DNA from: Konateibacter massiliensis
Lineage (GTDB): Bacteria; Bacillota; Clostridia; Lachnospirales; Lachnospiraceae
Assembly: GCF_900184995.1 (NCBI RefSeq)
Contig: NZ_LT860099.1
Location: forward strand, 186,001-250,000
Length of the DNA stretch: 64,000 nt
Direction: 5' to 3'
This document shows, piece after piece, positions 41,166 through 51,100 of this stretch (positions are counted from its first letter, which is position 1; each line of letters starts with the position of its first letter). The notes below the pieces were generated by a model. The model did not search any database. It worked only from the letters and a program-made list of their open reading frames with translations, and had not been told where the DNA came from. Made by a program: the position numbers and the translations under genes.

Positions 41166-41351
41166 AATTTATTTAATTCTTCATTTTGTTCTTGGACTGC
41201 CTTCCATAAAATAGCAATAGTTGAATATAAATCTATAGCATCTTTTTTTTCATTAATTAATTCACTCGGTGTTTCTCTTTCAACAATAAACCCATAGTTT
41301 AATCTATCAATACCCTTCTTTAAATCTTGTTTCAAATTGATGTTAGAATTT
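41150..41351 (-). pseudogene. Severed C-terminal end of the phage tail/S74 protein
   Basis: The phage part encodes NSNINLKQDLKKGIDRLNYG followed by FIVERETPSELI and a C-terminal helix (AILWKAVQEQNEELNKLKETI), the end of an S74-type intramolecular chaperone. It is cut off from the main gene (42662-46158) by the IS element. Deleting the IS and one AAAT copy joins both in frame to 1232 residues. An open frame continues into the IS but lacks a credible start. Confidence 0.8.
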
Positions 41352-41432
41352 AAATAGTACAAGTCAAAATGAGAAATTCCAATATAAAAAATTATGGTAC
41401 AATACTTGTACTGAATCATGGAGGGTCTCATT

Positions 41433-41717
41433 ATGCCGAAGAACTATGACAAACAATTTAAATTGGATTGCATCCAGTACTATCATGACCACAAGGAGCT
41501 TGGTTTGATTGGCTGTGCCAACAATCTTGGAATCAGCCACCAGTCTATATCAAGATGGCAAAGAGAATTTCGTGAGACAGGTGATCTCGAATCTAGAGGC
41601 TCTGGAAATTTCTCTTCGGATGAAGAAAAGGAGATTGCCCGTCTTAAGCGTGAATTGCGCGACACACAGGATGCACTTGATGTGTTAAAAAAAGCCATCG
41701 GCATTCTGGGAAAATGA
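41433..41717 (+). CDS. IS3-family transposase OrfA
   Basis: A 94-residue helix-turn-helix protein (YDKQFKLDCIQYYHDHKELG, ISHQSISRWQREF) with a leucine-zipper-like C-terminus (RELRDTQDALDVLKKAIGIL) that binds the IS ends. GGAGGG lies 7 bp before ATG 41433. Its stop overlaps OrfB's start (ATGA), so OrfB could come from coupling or from frameshifting at GGGAAAATGA. Confidence 0.9.
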   Translation: MPKNYDKQFKLDCIQYYHDHKELGLIGCANNLGISHQSISRWQREFRETGDLESRGSGNFSSDEEKEIARLKRELRDTQDALDVLKKAIGILGK

Positions 41718-42628
41718 CGCAAGCCATTTACCTCGAAGTATCTGAGAAGACAGAAGCTTCCAAGAAAAACGGACGCCGTGTTTCTGTCTCCAGAGTGCTG
41801 CGAATCTTAGGCGTTTCACGATCGGGATATTTCGCATTTTTAAGAAAAACTCCTTCAAATACACTCGTACGAAAGAAAACTATAAAGGCCAAAATAAGAG
41901 AGATTTATGATGGCTCCAAACAAAACTATGGTGCTCCCAAAATCACCAAAGAGCTCAAAAAAAAGGGAGAAGTTATTGCAGAACGAACGGTTGGTACCTA
42001 CATGAAGGAAATGGGAATTAAAGCGCAATGGGTAAAACCATGGACAATCACTACAAAAGATTCTGATTTTAGTAACGAACTTCAAAATATCCTTGATGAA
42101 CAATTCAATCCTGACCGCCCTAACGCTGTTTGGTGCACCGATATCACTTATATTTGGACCGTAGACGGATTTGTCTATCTGACAAGCATTATGGATTTGT
42201 ATTCCAGGAAAATCATTGCATGGACACTTTCAGAAACGTTAGAGGTTTCTTGTGTAATTGATGCCATAACCAAAGCAAAAGCACGTCGCAAAACAGATCT
42301 TCCGTTGATTATACACAGCGATCGCGGCTCTCAGTATGTTTCAAAAGCCTACAACGAAGCAACCGAAAATATGAAGCGTAGTTATTCAAAAAAGGCCTTC
42401 CCATGGGATAATGCATGTATTGAATCATTTCATGCACTCATAAAACGGGAGTGGCTGAACCGATTTCATATCCTCGATTTCGACCAGGCTTATCGCCTCG
42501 TATTTGAATATCTAGAGGCATTTTATAATACAAAACGTATCCACAGTCACTGTGATTATATGTCACCAAATGACTTTGAAAAACTATATGAGCAGAGCCA
42601 AGATGGCCGCCTGCTTCTAGCAAGTTAA
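41714..42628 (+). CDS. IS3-family transposase OrfB (DDE integrase fold)
   Basis: A 304-residue catalytic subunit. The DDE triad is visible: Asp in WCTDITYIWT, Asp in IIHSDRGSQY and Glu in NACIESFHALIKRE, with correct spacing. The N-terminal part has the HTH_21-like region (KIREIYDGSKQNYGAPKITK). Acts with OrfA in transposition. Confidence 0.93.
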   Translation: MTQAIYLEVSEKTEASKKNGRRVSVSRVLRILGVSRSGYFAFLRKTPSNTLVRKKTIKAKIREIYDGSKQNYGAPKITKELKKKGEVIAERTVGTYMKEMGIKAQWVKPWTITTKDSDFSNELQNILDEQFNPDRPNAVWCTDITYIWTVDGFVYLTSIMDLYSRKIIAWTLSETLEVSCVIDAITKAKARRKTDLPLIIHSDRGSQYVSKAYNEATENMKRSYSKKAFPWDNACIESFHALIKREWLNRFHILDFDQAYRLVFEYLEAFYNTKRIHSHCDYMSPNDFEKLYEQSQDGRLLLAS

Positions 42629-45600
42629 TGTGAGGAATTTTTTCTCATTTTAACTTGTACTAAATCTTGACATAGGACCAAATTATATTGATAAATTATT
42701 GAATTGTTTACTAATGACAGCGCGGAATTATCATATGTTGATATGTTTGTTTTAATCTTTTCAGTAGAAGATTCATATAACTTAGTACATGCCATATTAC
42801 CAGTGCAACCTATATCACCTCCTTCTACATATATAGCATTATCTAGATAATCTCCGGGAGCTTCATTTCTACCAATAAGTAATTTGCCCCCATTTGTTAT
42901 TTTTGTATATTTTGAGCCTTGTGTAGTTCCAAAAACAGCTTCGGTATGACATTGTATTTTATCTGAATCTAGCTTACCACCATTGAGATATACATCTCTA
43001 GCATTATCAACAAAAATCTCGCCATTCGTATAAATTTTACCACTACTTCCACACTCAAATAAGTGCTTGCAATTGGCTTGTCTATTGCCTTTGTTATCAA
43101 TTACTTCCTTGCCATTTACAGCGCACACATAATAATCCTTCGAACTATTTGTGATTGAGAAGGTTGCTGCCTTTTTAACTTCAATATAAGCATCTTTGTC
43201 TTCATTTGGAGAAAAGTTAATTGTTGCGTAGTTTGTTCCTCCTTTTGAAAAATTTATAAAACCATCTTTGATAGTTACAATATTTCCTGTACTTGTACTT
43301 GTACAAGTCAATGTACCATATATATCTGCGTCAGTGCATGTTACCTTACCGGCACTATCAACATAAAATTTACTGCCAACAGATAATCCAAGATTACCGT
43401 AATACATACTACCTGTCTTTTTGTAGTAAGGAGTGGCACTATTATCGTCATTTGCATTATAACCTGCCCGATAAATAGCGGCATTTGTTATATGCCAATC
43501 ACCAAAACTAGATCCGCTTTCGGCAGTAAGAGTGCCTTTTATTGTAGCCTTATTTGCAACTAATTCCCCATCGTTATTTACAGAGAAAGTAATTCCTTTT
43601 GCAGTATTATAAATAGCGATACTTCCACCAACAATAGAATTACCAACAATTTCAGAACCACCAATATATCCCGCAATGACAGCTTCTGCTAAGAGTCCAT
43701 ATTTAGTTTGAGTTGTTCCAGAGATGTCTTTGTAGCTAAATTTACCTAATGCAGATTTGGCTGTCTTAAAGTTATCATCAGAATAAAGAAATACATTGCC
43801 AGTTATCCAACCTTCTTCACCTGAATATGTAATATTACCCGAACCATCAGTAGATTGAATTTTGCGTAAGTGAATGCCCGATCCATCCATTGTAACTTCA
43901 TTCATATTACCTGTTGATTTTACTTGTGTTACCGCTGCATCCAAGCCTTCCTGAATAATAGAAGAGAAGTCTTGAATTATATTCTTATTCTCATCTACAA
44001 AAGCCTTGTATTCGCTTATTGCATTTCCGGCAGTTACCGCATTAGCAAGTAATTCTGCATGTATATCTACCTCGGATCTCAGGCTAAGTAAATCTCCAAA
44101 CTCACAACTAAAGTCTGTCAGATCGTCAAAGTTGAAAGTATAACCTAAAATTCTAACCTTTTTTACATAGTCTTTTCGAATTTCAACATTAATATAGTTG
44201 CCTAATTCAAACTTATCAGTAATTTTCTTAAAAGCTGGAATTGCAAAAATATTCTTCATTTCCATACTAAAAGATAATTGAGGAGAGGATATCTTTACTA
44301 GATTCTTGTAGGCTGCTTCATACAACTCTTGTTTTATTTCAACTCTCGTTTCAGCACTATCTGAGTCGTATACAGCGTAATTAGAGTCATCATACTCGTT
44401 CTCATGAATAAAACTCTCCAACTTTTGTTTCTGTTTTGTGGTTAGAAAATTGCTGATACTGGCACGCTGTACACAGGCGGTAACTTTAACTTGCGTTTCA
44501 CTTATATATGTATCAATCGTAGTAAGTCGCTTATTCAGATTGACAATTGCATTTTTAACACCTAACTTCTTGCCAAGTGTCAGCATATACCCAGCATAAG
44601 TGGTTGGGTTTGTACTTTCGTGAGCTTTGTTTTCTAGTTGAACCGCAAGTACATTTTCAAGAGAAGTCAATTCTGTATTAAGTTGGTACATTCCAAAATT
44701 GTCATAGTAAGTTGTTGTACTATTTGAACCCTCGGTTTCAGCATAATTATACCAAAACTGGGCAACATCTTTACCTTCTTTCATTTCCGTTTCGGCATCA
44801 GTTAAAGTATATATACGATTATACAAAGTTGATTTTAATGAACGATAATATACCAATCCTAATTCGCCGCTAGTATCGCCATTTAATTTTGTCTTTTCTA
44901 TAGTTATAGAATTTTGAAGTGCCACTTTTGTAACAGTAGCAGTAGTGATACACTGATTTACCGCACGTAATTTTCCAACACACACTTTATAATCTTCATA
45001 TTCTGTACCAGCTTCTTGTTCATAAATTTGAATTAAATCCTCTAATCGCTCTTTTTCAACTAATAATTGATTGTATCCAAAATTATCATAATACATTGCT
45101 GGGTGAGAAGAAGTCGGGTAGTTGATCCAAAAGCTGTTATCATATAGTCCATATTCATCTGAAGCAACGGTACATATTTTATTTATCAACGTGTCAAGTT
45201 GAGTGGTGTAAGTTACTAAGTCGCTTACACCACCAACAGTAAGATTTTGATAAATTACTTTTTCAATAGCAAAATTATCGAGATAATTCTTATATGCCAC
45301 AACTAAATCTGCACCCATCCATTCATCAGTGTGGTAAAAGGATAAGTCAACTATATTTGATTGTCCGAGATTTAACTCTCTAATGTTAAGATTTTCGCCA
45401 TCACTTCCTTTATCTTCTCCACCATTTACCTTTAAAGAAGTGATAATGTCATCACACTTATAATCTACATTTATCTCTTTGATTAAATTTTGAAATGACA
45501 CATAAATACTTGTATTTTCGCCTATGTTATCTTCCTCGTAGATATTAATTGTATTATTGTAAGTATTAAATAGAAATACACAACCAAGAGAGTCGGATAC

Positions 45601-46158
45601 GTTCTGTTTGAGAAAACTGTATACATCCTGATAATCTATACTGAAAGAGTGTTTTTTTGTTGTTAGTCCAATGTCAATATGCCCGATTGACCAAGCCGAC
45701 ATTTTTTCTAGACAAATATGCAAAAGACTTAATGATGTATTGTTCGTATTATAGAATTGCACATCATCGATACTATTATCTTCACCGGTATTAATATCAA
45801 AATCATCCAAGTATACCCTTGTAAACCTATATTCAAGGCTAAATGCAAGTATTTCTTTATATTCTTTACTGTCGCCTTCTTTGACAATTTTTGGTTCTTG
45901 AATTTCAAAATAACCTAATTCCTCTACATAAATCACACGCAAGGCTTCAATTTTGTCATAGTACGGACAAGTTATTCTATTACCGTTAATATCATAATAA
46001 GAACGCGGTACATTGAACGATAACTCATTTATATCGTTAAATTTTGCGGTAAAATTTAACTCATTTACCTTTAATGCTCCAATTAAAGATTTATCTACTT
46101 CACATAGATAGACATTTGGATATTCGACTACATCAAATGGATTAAAACGAAATGACAT
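42625..46158 (-). CDS. Phage tail protein (tail endopeptidase/minor structural type) with S74 end, truncated by IS
   Basis: A 1177-residue frame as it stands. Residues 1-400 resemble the phage minor structural/prophage tail protein that caps Dit (SFRFNPFDVVEYPNVYLCEV, ALRVIYVEELGYFEIQEPKI). The middle is coiled and repetitive; the C-terminal third has beta-helix-like stretches (GSEIVGNSIVGGSIAIYN). It ends with the start of an S74 autocleaving chaperone (SSTEKIKTNISTYDNSALSL). Residues after CQDL (from 42661 leftward) come from the IS, so the last 12 or so are foreign. It overlaps the Dit stop at TAATG. Confidence 0.82.
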   Translation of the reverse strand: MSFRFNPFDVVEYPNVYLCEVDKSLIGALKVNELNFTAKFNDINELSFNVPRSYYDINGNRITCPYYDKIEALRVIYVEELGYFEIQEPKIVKEGDSKEYKEILAFSLEYRFTRVYLDDFDINTGEDNSIDDVQFYNTNNTSLSLLHICLEKMSAWSIGHIDIGLTTKKHSFSIDYQDVYSFLKQNVSDSLGCVFLFNTYNNTINIYEEDNIGENTSIYVSFQNLIKEINVDYKCDDIITSLKVNGGEDKGSDGENLNIRELNLGQSNIVDLSFYHTDEWMGADLVVAYKNYLDNFAIEKVIYQNLTVGGVSDLVTYTTQLDTLINKICTVASDEYGLYDNSFWINYPTSSHPAMYYDNFGYNQLLVEKERLEDLIQIYEQEAGTEYEDYKVCVGKLRAVNQCITTATVTKVALQNSITIEKTKLNGDTSGELGLVYYRSLKSTLYNRIYTLTDAETEMKEGKDVAQFWYNYAETEGSNSTTTYYDNFGMYQLNTELTSLENVLAVQLENKAHESTNPTTYAGYMLTLGKKLGVKNAIVNLNKRLTTIDTYISETQVKVTACVQRASISNFLTTKQKQKLESFIHENEYDDSNYAVYDSDSAETRVEIKQELYEAAYKNLVKISSPQLSFSMEMKNIFAIPAFKKITDKFELGNYINVEIRKDYVKKVRILGYTFNFDDLTDFSCEFGDLLSLRSEVDIHAELLANAVTAGNAISEYKAFVDENKNIIQDFSSIIQEGLDAAVTQVKSTGNMNEVTMDGSGIHLRKIQSTDGSGNITYSGEEGWITGNVFLYSDDNFKTAKSALGKFSYKDISGTTQTKYGLLAEAVIAGYIGGSEIVGNSIVGGSIAIYNTAKGITFSVNNDGELVANKATIKGTLTAESGSSFGDWHITNAAIYRAGYNANDDNSATPYYKKTGSMYYGNLGLSVGSKFYVDSAGKVTCTDADIYGTLTCTSTSTGNIVTIKDGFINFSKGGTNYATINFSPNEDKDAYIEVKKAATFSITNSSKDYYVCAVNGKEVIDNKGNRQANCKHLFECGSSGKIYTNGEIFVDNARDVYLNGGKLDSDKIQCHTEAVFGTTQGSKYTKITNGGKLLIGRNEAPGDYLDNAIYVEGGDIGCTGNMACTKLYESSTEKIKTNISTYDNSALSLVNNSIIYQYNLVLCQDLVQVKMRKNSSH

Positions 46159-46970
46159 TAAAAATCACCTATCTTTCTTATAAATCTATATTTAAACTCA
46201 ATTGTACCAGTACCGCTGATTTCAAGATTATTTATTCCAGATTTCATTTCAACCCACTTAAGATTAAACATATCTTGAATTGGACGATATGTGCTGGTGT
46301 CATCTGTAATAATTTGATTAAAATTGTCTATTACAATAGTTTCAGCATTAACTAATCCAGTTAATTGTGTAACTCTATTTGTAGACATATTTTTAATTGT
46401 AAAAATTGAGCTTGTGTTTGAAACTAAAGCGGGAGTAGCAATAGTAACAATAGGACATAAATATCCCTCATAATCAGAGTCGTTGTAAAATTCCATTTTA
46501 AATGGAATATCCAATGTGTGATTAATCTTATACCTTTCAGTTTTCTCACTAGAAAATGAGAATGGTGAAGTGCAAGTCCATGCTAATTCCAATCCGGCAA
46601 CCTGACTACCTATTTTCTTTTTTGTGATATTTGTACATCTACAATGAAAGTTAATATCCTCAATTTCTTTGTCAAATACCTCTAACCACTGAGGCTTATT
46701 AAGACCTAATAACCATTGAGATATTTCTCTAATCTGTGACCTTGTAAAATATGAATTATTTTTATGAACAACCTGAATTTTAAATTCTAGAACTCCACTG
46801 TATTTTATACCATAATCAGTTAAAAAAGGAGAGTGTCCTTCATCAGAAATGACCTCAATTTCTAACCCTGTATCGGCATCATAAAGTCCCGAATCATCAA
46901 ATGAGGCAATACATAATCCAAAATCTCTCGAATCATATCCATTATAATTAAAAGAACTTCCGTAAACCAT
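46158..46970 (-). CDS. Phage distal tail protein (Dit)
   Basis: A 270-residue protein with the Dit N-terminal beta-ring signature (SSFNYNGYDSRDFGLCIASF; QVVHKNNSYFTRSQIREIS; WLLGLNKPQWLEVFD) and a galectin-like C-terminal part. Dit forms the hub between tail tube and baseplate. ATG 46970 is well spaced from AAGGAGG; an ATG-like start at 47021 is upstream of that site. It is the usual gene between tape measure and tail-tip protein. Confidence 0.85.
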   Translation of the reverse strand: MVYGSSFNYNGYDSRDFGLCIASFDDSGLYDADTGLEIEVISDEGHSPFLTDYGIKYSGVLEFKIQVVHKNNSYFTRSQIREISQWLLGLNKPQWLEVFDKEIEDINFHCRCTNITKKKIGSQVAGLELAWTCTSPFSFSSEKTERYKINHTLDIPFKMEFYNDSDYEGYLCPIVTIATPALVSNTSSIFTIKNMSTNRVTQLTGLVNAETIVIDNFNQIITDDTSTYRPIQDMFNLKWVEMKSGINNLEISGTGTIEFKYRFIRKIGDF

Positions 46971-47063
46971 ATTAATCCTCCTTTCATCATAGTTTCGCTT
47001 ATTTATATCATAAAAATCCACCCAACCTAGATGGACTGAATTACCGTTTTTTGCATCAAAAAT

Positions 47064-47090
47064 AGCACCTATTTTTAATCAGTAGGTGCT
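47064..47090. terminator. Intergenic hairpin (GCACCTA/TAGGTGC)
   Basis: AGCACCTA pairs with TAGGTGCT; TTTT follows on the - strand. Lies between the GNAT gene and Dit. Its core is shared with hairpins at 48131 and 53580. Confidence 0.6.
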
Positions 47091-47114
47091 TAGTATTGTA
47101 TTTGCTATATTAAA

Positions 47115-47642
47115 TTATCTTAGTTTCATATACATTGGAACACAATTTTCATTAAAATGTTCCCTTGGAATTTCTTCAAAACAATTATTTATACAATCGA
47201 ATTTTAACTTTTTATAAAATCCTTCTGCTTTGGGATCTGCACACAAAACAATATATTTTACACTTGAAACTTCGTTTAGCTCGTTTGCTGTATTTATTGC
47301 ACTCATAACCATTATTGTACCAATTTTATTATTGACATATTCTTTGTGAACGGCAAGTTCTGATATTTCTAAAGCAGGATAACCATGTTTTTTGCAACCG
47401 TCTACGTCTTTGATTAAAGAAGACATTCTTAATGTTATGTATCCTATAATTTTTTCATTATTAGAATCATCTGCTTCTATAAATAGATATGTAACTCCGT
47501 GTCCGTTATTTAAATCTAAAAGAGCATTATATTTTAAATAGTCTTCATAGTGTTGTGGGTTATCACACATGTCCTCAGAAACTTTAAATGCCCACGCTAG
47601 TTCTATATTTTTTGTGTTGATTTTCGTTTGATAGCGTTCCAT
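47115..47642 (-). CDS. GNAT-family N-acetyltransferase inside the tail operon
   Basis: A 176-residue acetyltransferase. The GNAT fold is visible: YLFIEADDSNNEKIIGYITL, ALEISELAVHKEYVNNKIGT (motif A, with a relaxed acetyl-CoA loop NNKIGT) and CADPKAEGFYKKLKF (motif B). The start ATG at 47642 overlaps the stop of a small upstream gene (TAATG), so the two are translated together. Substrate unknown. Position between tape measure and Dit is unusual; it is probably a moron. A toxin of the TacT type with a small antitoxin is one possibility but is not shown. Confidence 0.75.
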   Translation of the reverse strand: MERYQTKINTKNIELAWAFKVSEDMCDNPQHYEDYLKYNALLDLNNGHGVTYLFIEADDSNNEKIIGYITLRMSSLIKDVDGCKKHGYPALEISELAVHKEYVNNKIGTIMVMSAINTANELNEVSSVKYIVLCADPKAEGFYKKLKFDCINNCFEEIPREHFNENCVPMYMKLR

Positions 47643-47839
47643 TACCTTTTTGGATATTTTGCCGCAACTTTTTTGCAAGCTTCTAAAAATTCCTTAGATA
47701 CTACCTTTTCTTCACATTTGTTATCTGTTTTTACTTTTACTTCATATACATAATTTCTTGCTACTGCTGACATAATATCATCCCCTTTATTCTTCTTCGG
47801 TTCACTTTGTTCATTTTCGTTTACTTTTTTATTATCCAT
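47642..47839 (-). CDS. Small charged protein coupled to the GNAT gene
   Basis: A 65-residue, Lys/Glu-rich protein (MDNKKVNENEQSEPKKNKGD; C-terminal EFLEACKKVAAKYPKR). GGAGG is 8 bp before ATG 47839. No known antitoxin fold is recognised. Its ribosome binding site lies inside an inverted repeat (47851-47899), so translation may be controlled. Confidence 0.6.
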   Translation of the reverse strand: MDNKKVNENEQSEPKKNKGDDIMSAVARNYVYEVKVKTDNKCEEKVVSKEFLEACKKVAAKYPKR

Positions 47840-48130
47840 GATTTGTTCCTCCAATAATCATTTATATTAATAAGGTTAATAATTTATGACTATTATTGGA
47901 CATTTAGATATTTTTTATGTGGGATTTTCTTTGTAATTACATCTTAGCACCAAAACACTCTTATATCAAGTGTTTTTTGTTATGTAATACTTTGCATAGC
48001 TATGTTTACTTTGAGTGTTATTAATTTGGTTATGAAACTAATTTACTCAACGTAACAAAAATAATAAAACATAAGATGCCTAGCACTTAAATCTACTTAG
48101 CGTTTTAGAACATTAATAATATTTTGATAA
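47840..48130 (-). other. Non-coding gap with RBS-sequestering repeat and hairpin
   Basis: No gene is seen. CCAATAATCAT (47851-47861) and ATGACTATTATTGG (47886-47899) form an inverted repeat that covers the ribosome binding site of the small gene. A further hairpin AAAACACT/AGTGTTTT with T-run lies at 47952-47976. Possible autoregulation or terminator of tape-measure transcription. Confidence 0.5.
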
Positions 48131-48155
48131 TAGCACCTCTAAGTAGGAGGTGCTA
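48131..48155. terminator. Terminator-like hairpin after tape-measure gene
   Basis: TAGCACCTC pairs with GAGGTGCTA over a 7-nt loop, A/T-rich on both sides, directly downstream of the tape-measure stop. Confidence 0.65.
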
Positions 48156-48160
48156 TTTAA

Positions 48161-51100
48161 TCAGGAACCACTCTTTTTTAAAGAATAGTTCAAAGTCTTG
48201 AATGTTTTATTAATCTGAGCTGTGACGACCGACTTTATTTCATTTAAATTAGAGTCGCTTACACTTCCTTCAATATTGACCAAATTTCCAATCTGTACAG
48301 TTTTACTTGAGGAATTTGTTGTTACATTTGGAGCAGAAGATAGAATATTACTGGACAACGTATTACCAAATAAAGAACTAGGACTAATATCCCAATCTGC
48401 CAATCTAAAAAGATTATCAGTTTGTTTTTTAGTGAGGACTTGGTCTCCCTCCTCCATTATTCTCCATTTTCCGGACTGTGCCTTACCCAGAATTAATTCT
48501 GCGCCTTCTTCATCGACATTAGCTAGTCCAGCTTTTGCACTTCGAGTTCCGTTTTTATAAGCTGATACAGAAACGGTTTTCCCTTTTGTTTTGGCATAAC
48601 TTGTAGCAATTTTCTGTGCATATGCTTCAGCTTCGGCTTTAGAGGAGAACTGTTTAATTACAGTCCCACTGCTGTCAACAACTTGGTATCCATTTACTTT
48701 GCTCGAACTTCCACCACTTGAAGAACTACCAGAGCCACTAGAACTAGAAGAACTACCGCTTGATGCATCAGGGATGTCAGCAGTACCAACACTCTGACTA
48801 TTTAAAGCATTTAAAATACTTGTAGCTGCCTTATCAGCAGATGCGGCGATATCATCAATCGCATCTTTTACATTATTTAGTTCGCCTACAAATGCGCTTG
48901 AAGCACTCGAAAGAGTTTCACCATAACTAGCAATAGCACTCTCTCCTTGTGTCCAAGGGTTCATAATTGCATCAGATACAGTGAGATTATATTCGCTTGC
49001 TAATCCGTTCAATGTCGAATATACAGTTTCATAGTTTGCTTGAACTAAAGCCAAAGAAGTAGAAATTAATAATTCTTCATTTTTTAGACTTGCTTCCAAT
49101 GTGTCAATTTCGGACTGCTTTGTTTCTTTGTATTTCTTTAATTCAGCATCTAACGCATCAACTGCCGCATCATAAGCATTATCATGATAGGTATCATCTA
49201 AGTCTGATTGAGCATCAGCCAACTCTGCTTCAAGTTTTCTACGTTTTGCCACTCCAGAAACACTAGTATCTCCAGACAAAGCATCAATTTTACTTTGTAT
49301 CGTATCAACGTTATCTTGTTGTTCATTTAGCTTTTTCTGTAATTGATATTCTTCTTCAGCAACTTCTAATGCTTCTTTTCTCTTTTCGATTAACTCTTCA
49401 TAAGCATCTATTTCATCTTCAATTATAGATTTGGCAGCTTCCACACGTTCTTTATTTAATTCGATTATTGCCTGACGTTCTTCTTCAGCAGCATTTACCG
49501 CTTCAAGTTGGGCAGCCTTTAATTCATTGAGCTTCTCCATATATTCCGTTGTGGAATATTTACCCTTGCGATAATCCTTTTCTAAATCGTCGATAGCTTT
49601 TGCATATTGTTGTGCCTTGTAGGTACTTGTTTCATACTGTTGAGCCAAAAGTGCAAGAGAAGTAATACCTGCGTCAGACCAACTTCCGTCCTCATTAGTC
49701 ATGGACTTATTGTCGAGCAAATCCATTAGTCCGTCAATTTCATTTGATATATTGTCAATCTGATCCGTCAACAATTCGAACTTTTCCCATTTGAGATCAT
49801 TAATTGCATTTTGAAATTCTTCAATCTCAATGGTACACTGCATGATTTCGTCTTTGGTGTCTTCGATACCCTGAGTTAATTTATACCAATTTTCATCATA
49901 CTTATTAATTGTACCATTAGCTAATCCGTCATCTAATAACTTTTGATACTCGGAGATTTTCTTATTTAAAAGAGACATCTCTTTATTTGATTCAGATATT
50001 AACTCTTTATACAACTTAGACGATACTAAATTGCCTTTTGTTTCTTCAAGTTTAAGAGCATTTTGAATTTTCTCTAAACGGTCAGTTAGAAGAGTAGACA
50101 TCTTATCGTAATCAGACTCTAATTTAGAAATTGCATCAGCCAGTTCTTCAACGGCCGTCTTAGCTTCTTTAGCTGCCTTTTCTGCATCCTTTAAGTTATC
50201 AGCCAATGCATCTGCCGTTTTTGCGCCACCTGAATAGTCAATAGAAGGAGCCGAATTTGATAATGAAGTCGTTGATTTTAATGCACTATCTAAAGCGGCT
50301 TGTGCCTCTGATAAAGCATTTTTCTTCATTATCTCCATATCTGCTTGGCTTGTTCCGCCCATTCCAATCTGACCGGATTTAGCAGCATTATAAATGCCAA
50401 TAGCGGTAGTAGCTCCACCGAGTGCTGCAACAAGAGCTTGCAGATTTTGAATGTCAGAGGCCGTGCCTAAGACATTTTCACTAGCTAATTCTTTTTGTAA
50501 TGCATAAATATAAAGAGCTTTAGCTGTTTCACCCGTAATCTTTTCTTCATTTATTAATGCCTGAACCTCTTGATATGTAATATTCGCAAGGTCAATGCCA
50601 CGCTGAGCGGCAATAGCTTTAAGTTGAGCATATTGGTCGATTGTTAATCCTAATTGTGAATAGACATATTCCTCTGCATTGACAACACCCATTTCTTGTA
50701 GTGCCTGAACTACAAAGTCAGCTGTAGCTAAGGTCAAGTTATCCATTGCGCCACTGTTATTGATGTATTCTGTAGTTAAATCACTAAATGCTTGTTGTAC
50801 TTCTTCAGCAGTAGAAGCAGTATTGGATATAACAGAGGCAAAATTTTCAAATCCATCTAGTTCACCAAAAACTTCGTTGAGAGAAGTTAAATCAGAGAAA
50901 TCTATTTTGTCATCGTTTGATATGATTTTTGCACGGGCTTCATCTAGCTTTGTCATTCCATCTGAAATTTTAGACAGCGAATCGATTGCATCAGAAGTAT
51001 TTAAATCTCCAATACGGTTTGATGTTTCTAAAATTTGATCTGCAATAGCGGTTATACTGTCAGTTAATTCAGTAGGAGCAGAAGTACCTAAAGTTTGTAA

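Larger units (their letters stand above)
41356..42661 (+). mobile_element. IS3-family insertion sequence (1306 bp), target duplication AAAT
   Basis: Two overlapping transposase frames are flanked by inverted repeats AGTACAAGTCAAAATGAG (left) and AGTACAAGTTAAAATGAG (complement of right), 17 of 18 identical. AAAT occurs immediately outside both ends (41352-41355 and 42662-42665) as the 4-bp target duplication. The element is inserted in the 3' part of the phage tail/S74 gene in the opposite direction. Both frames look intact, so the IS may be active. Confidence 0.93.
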
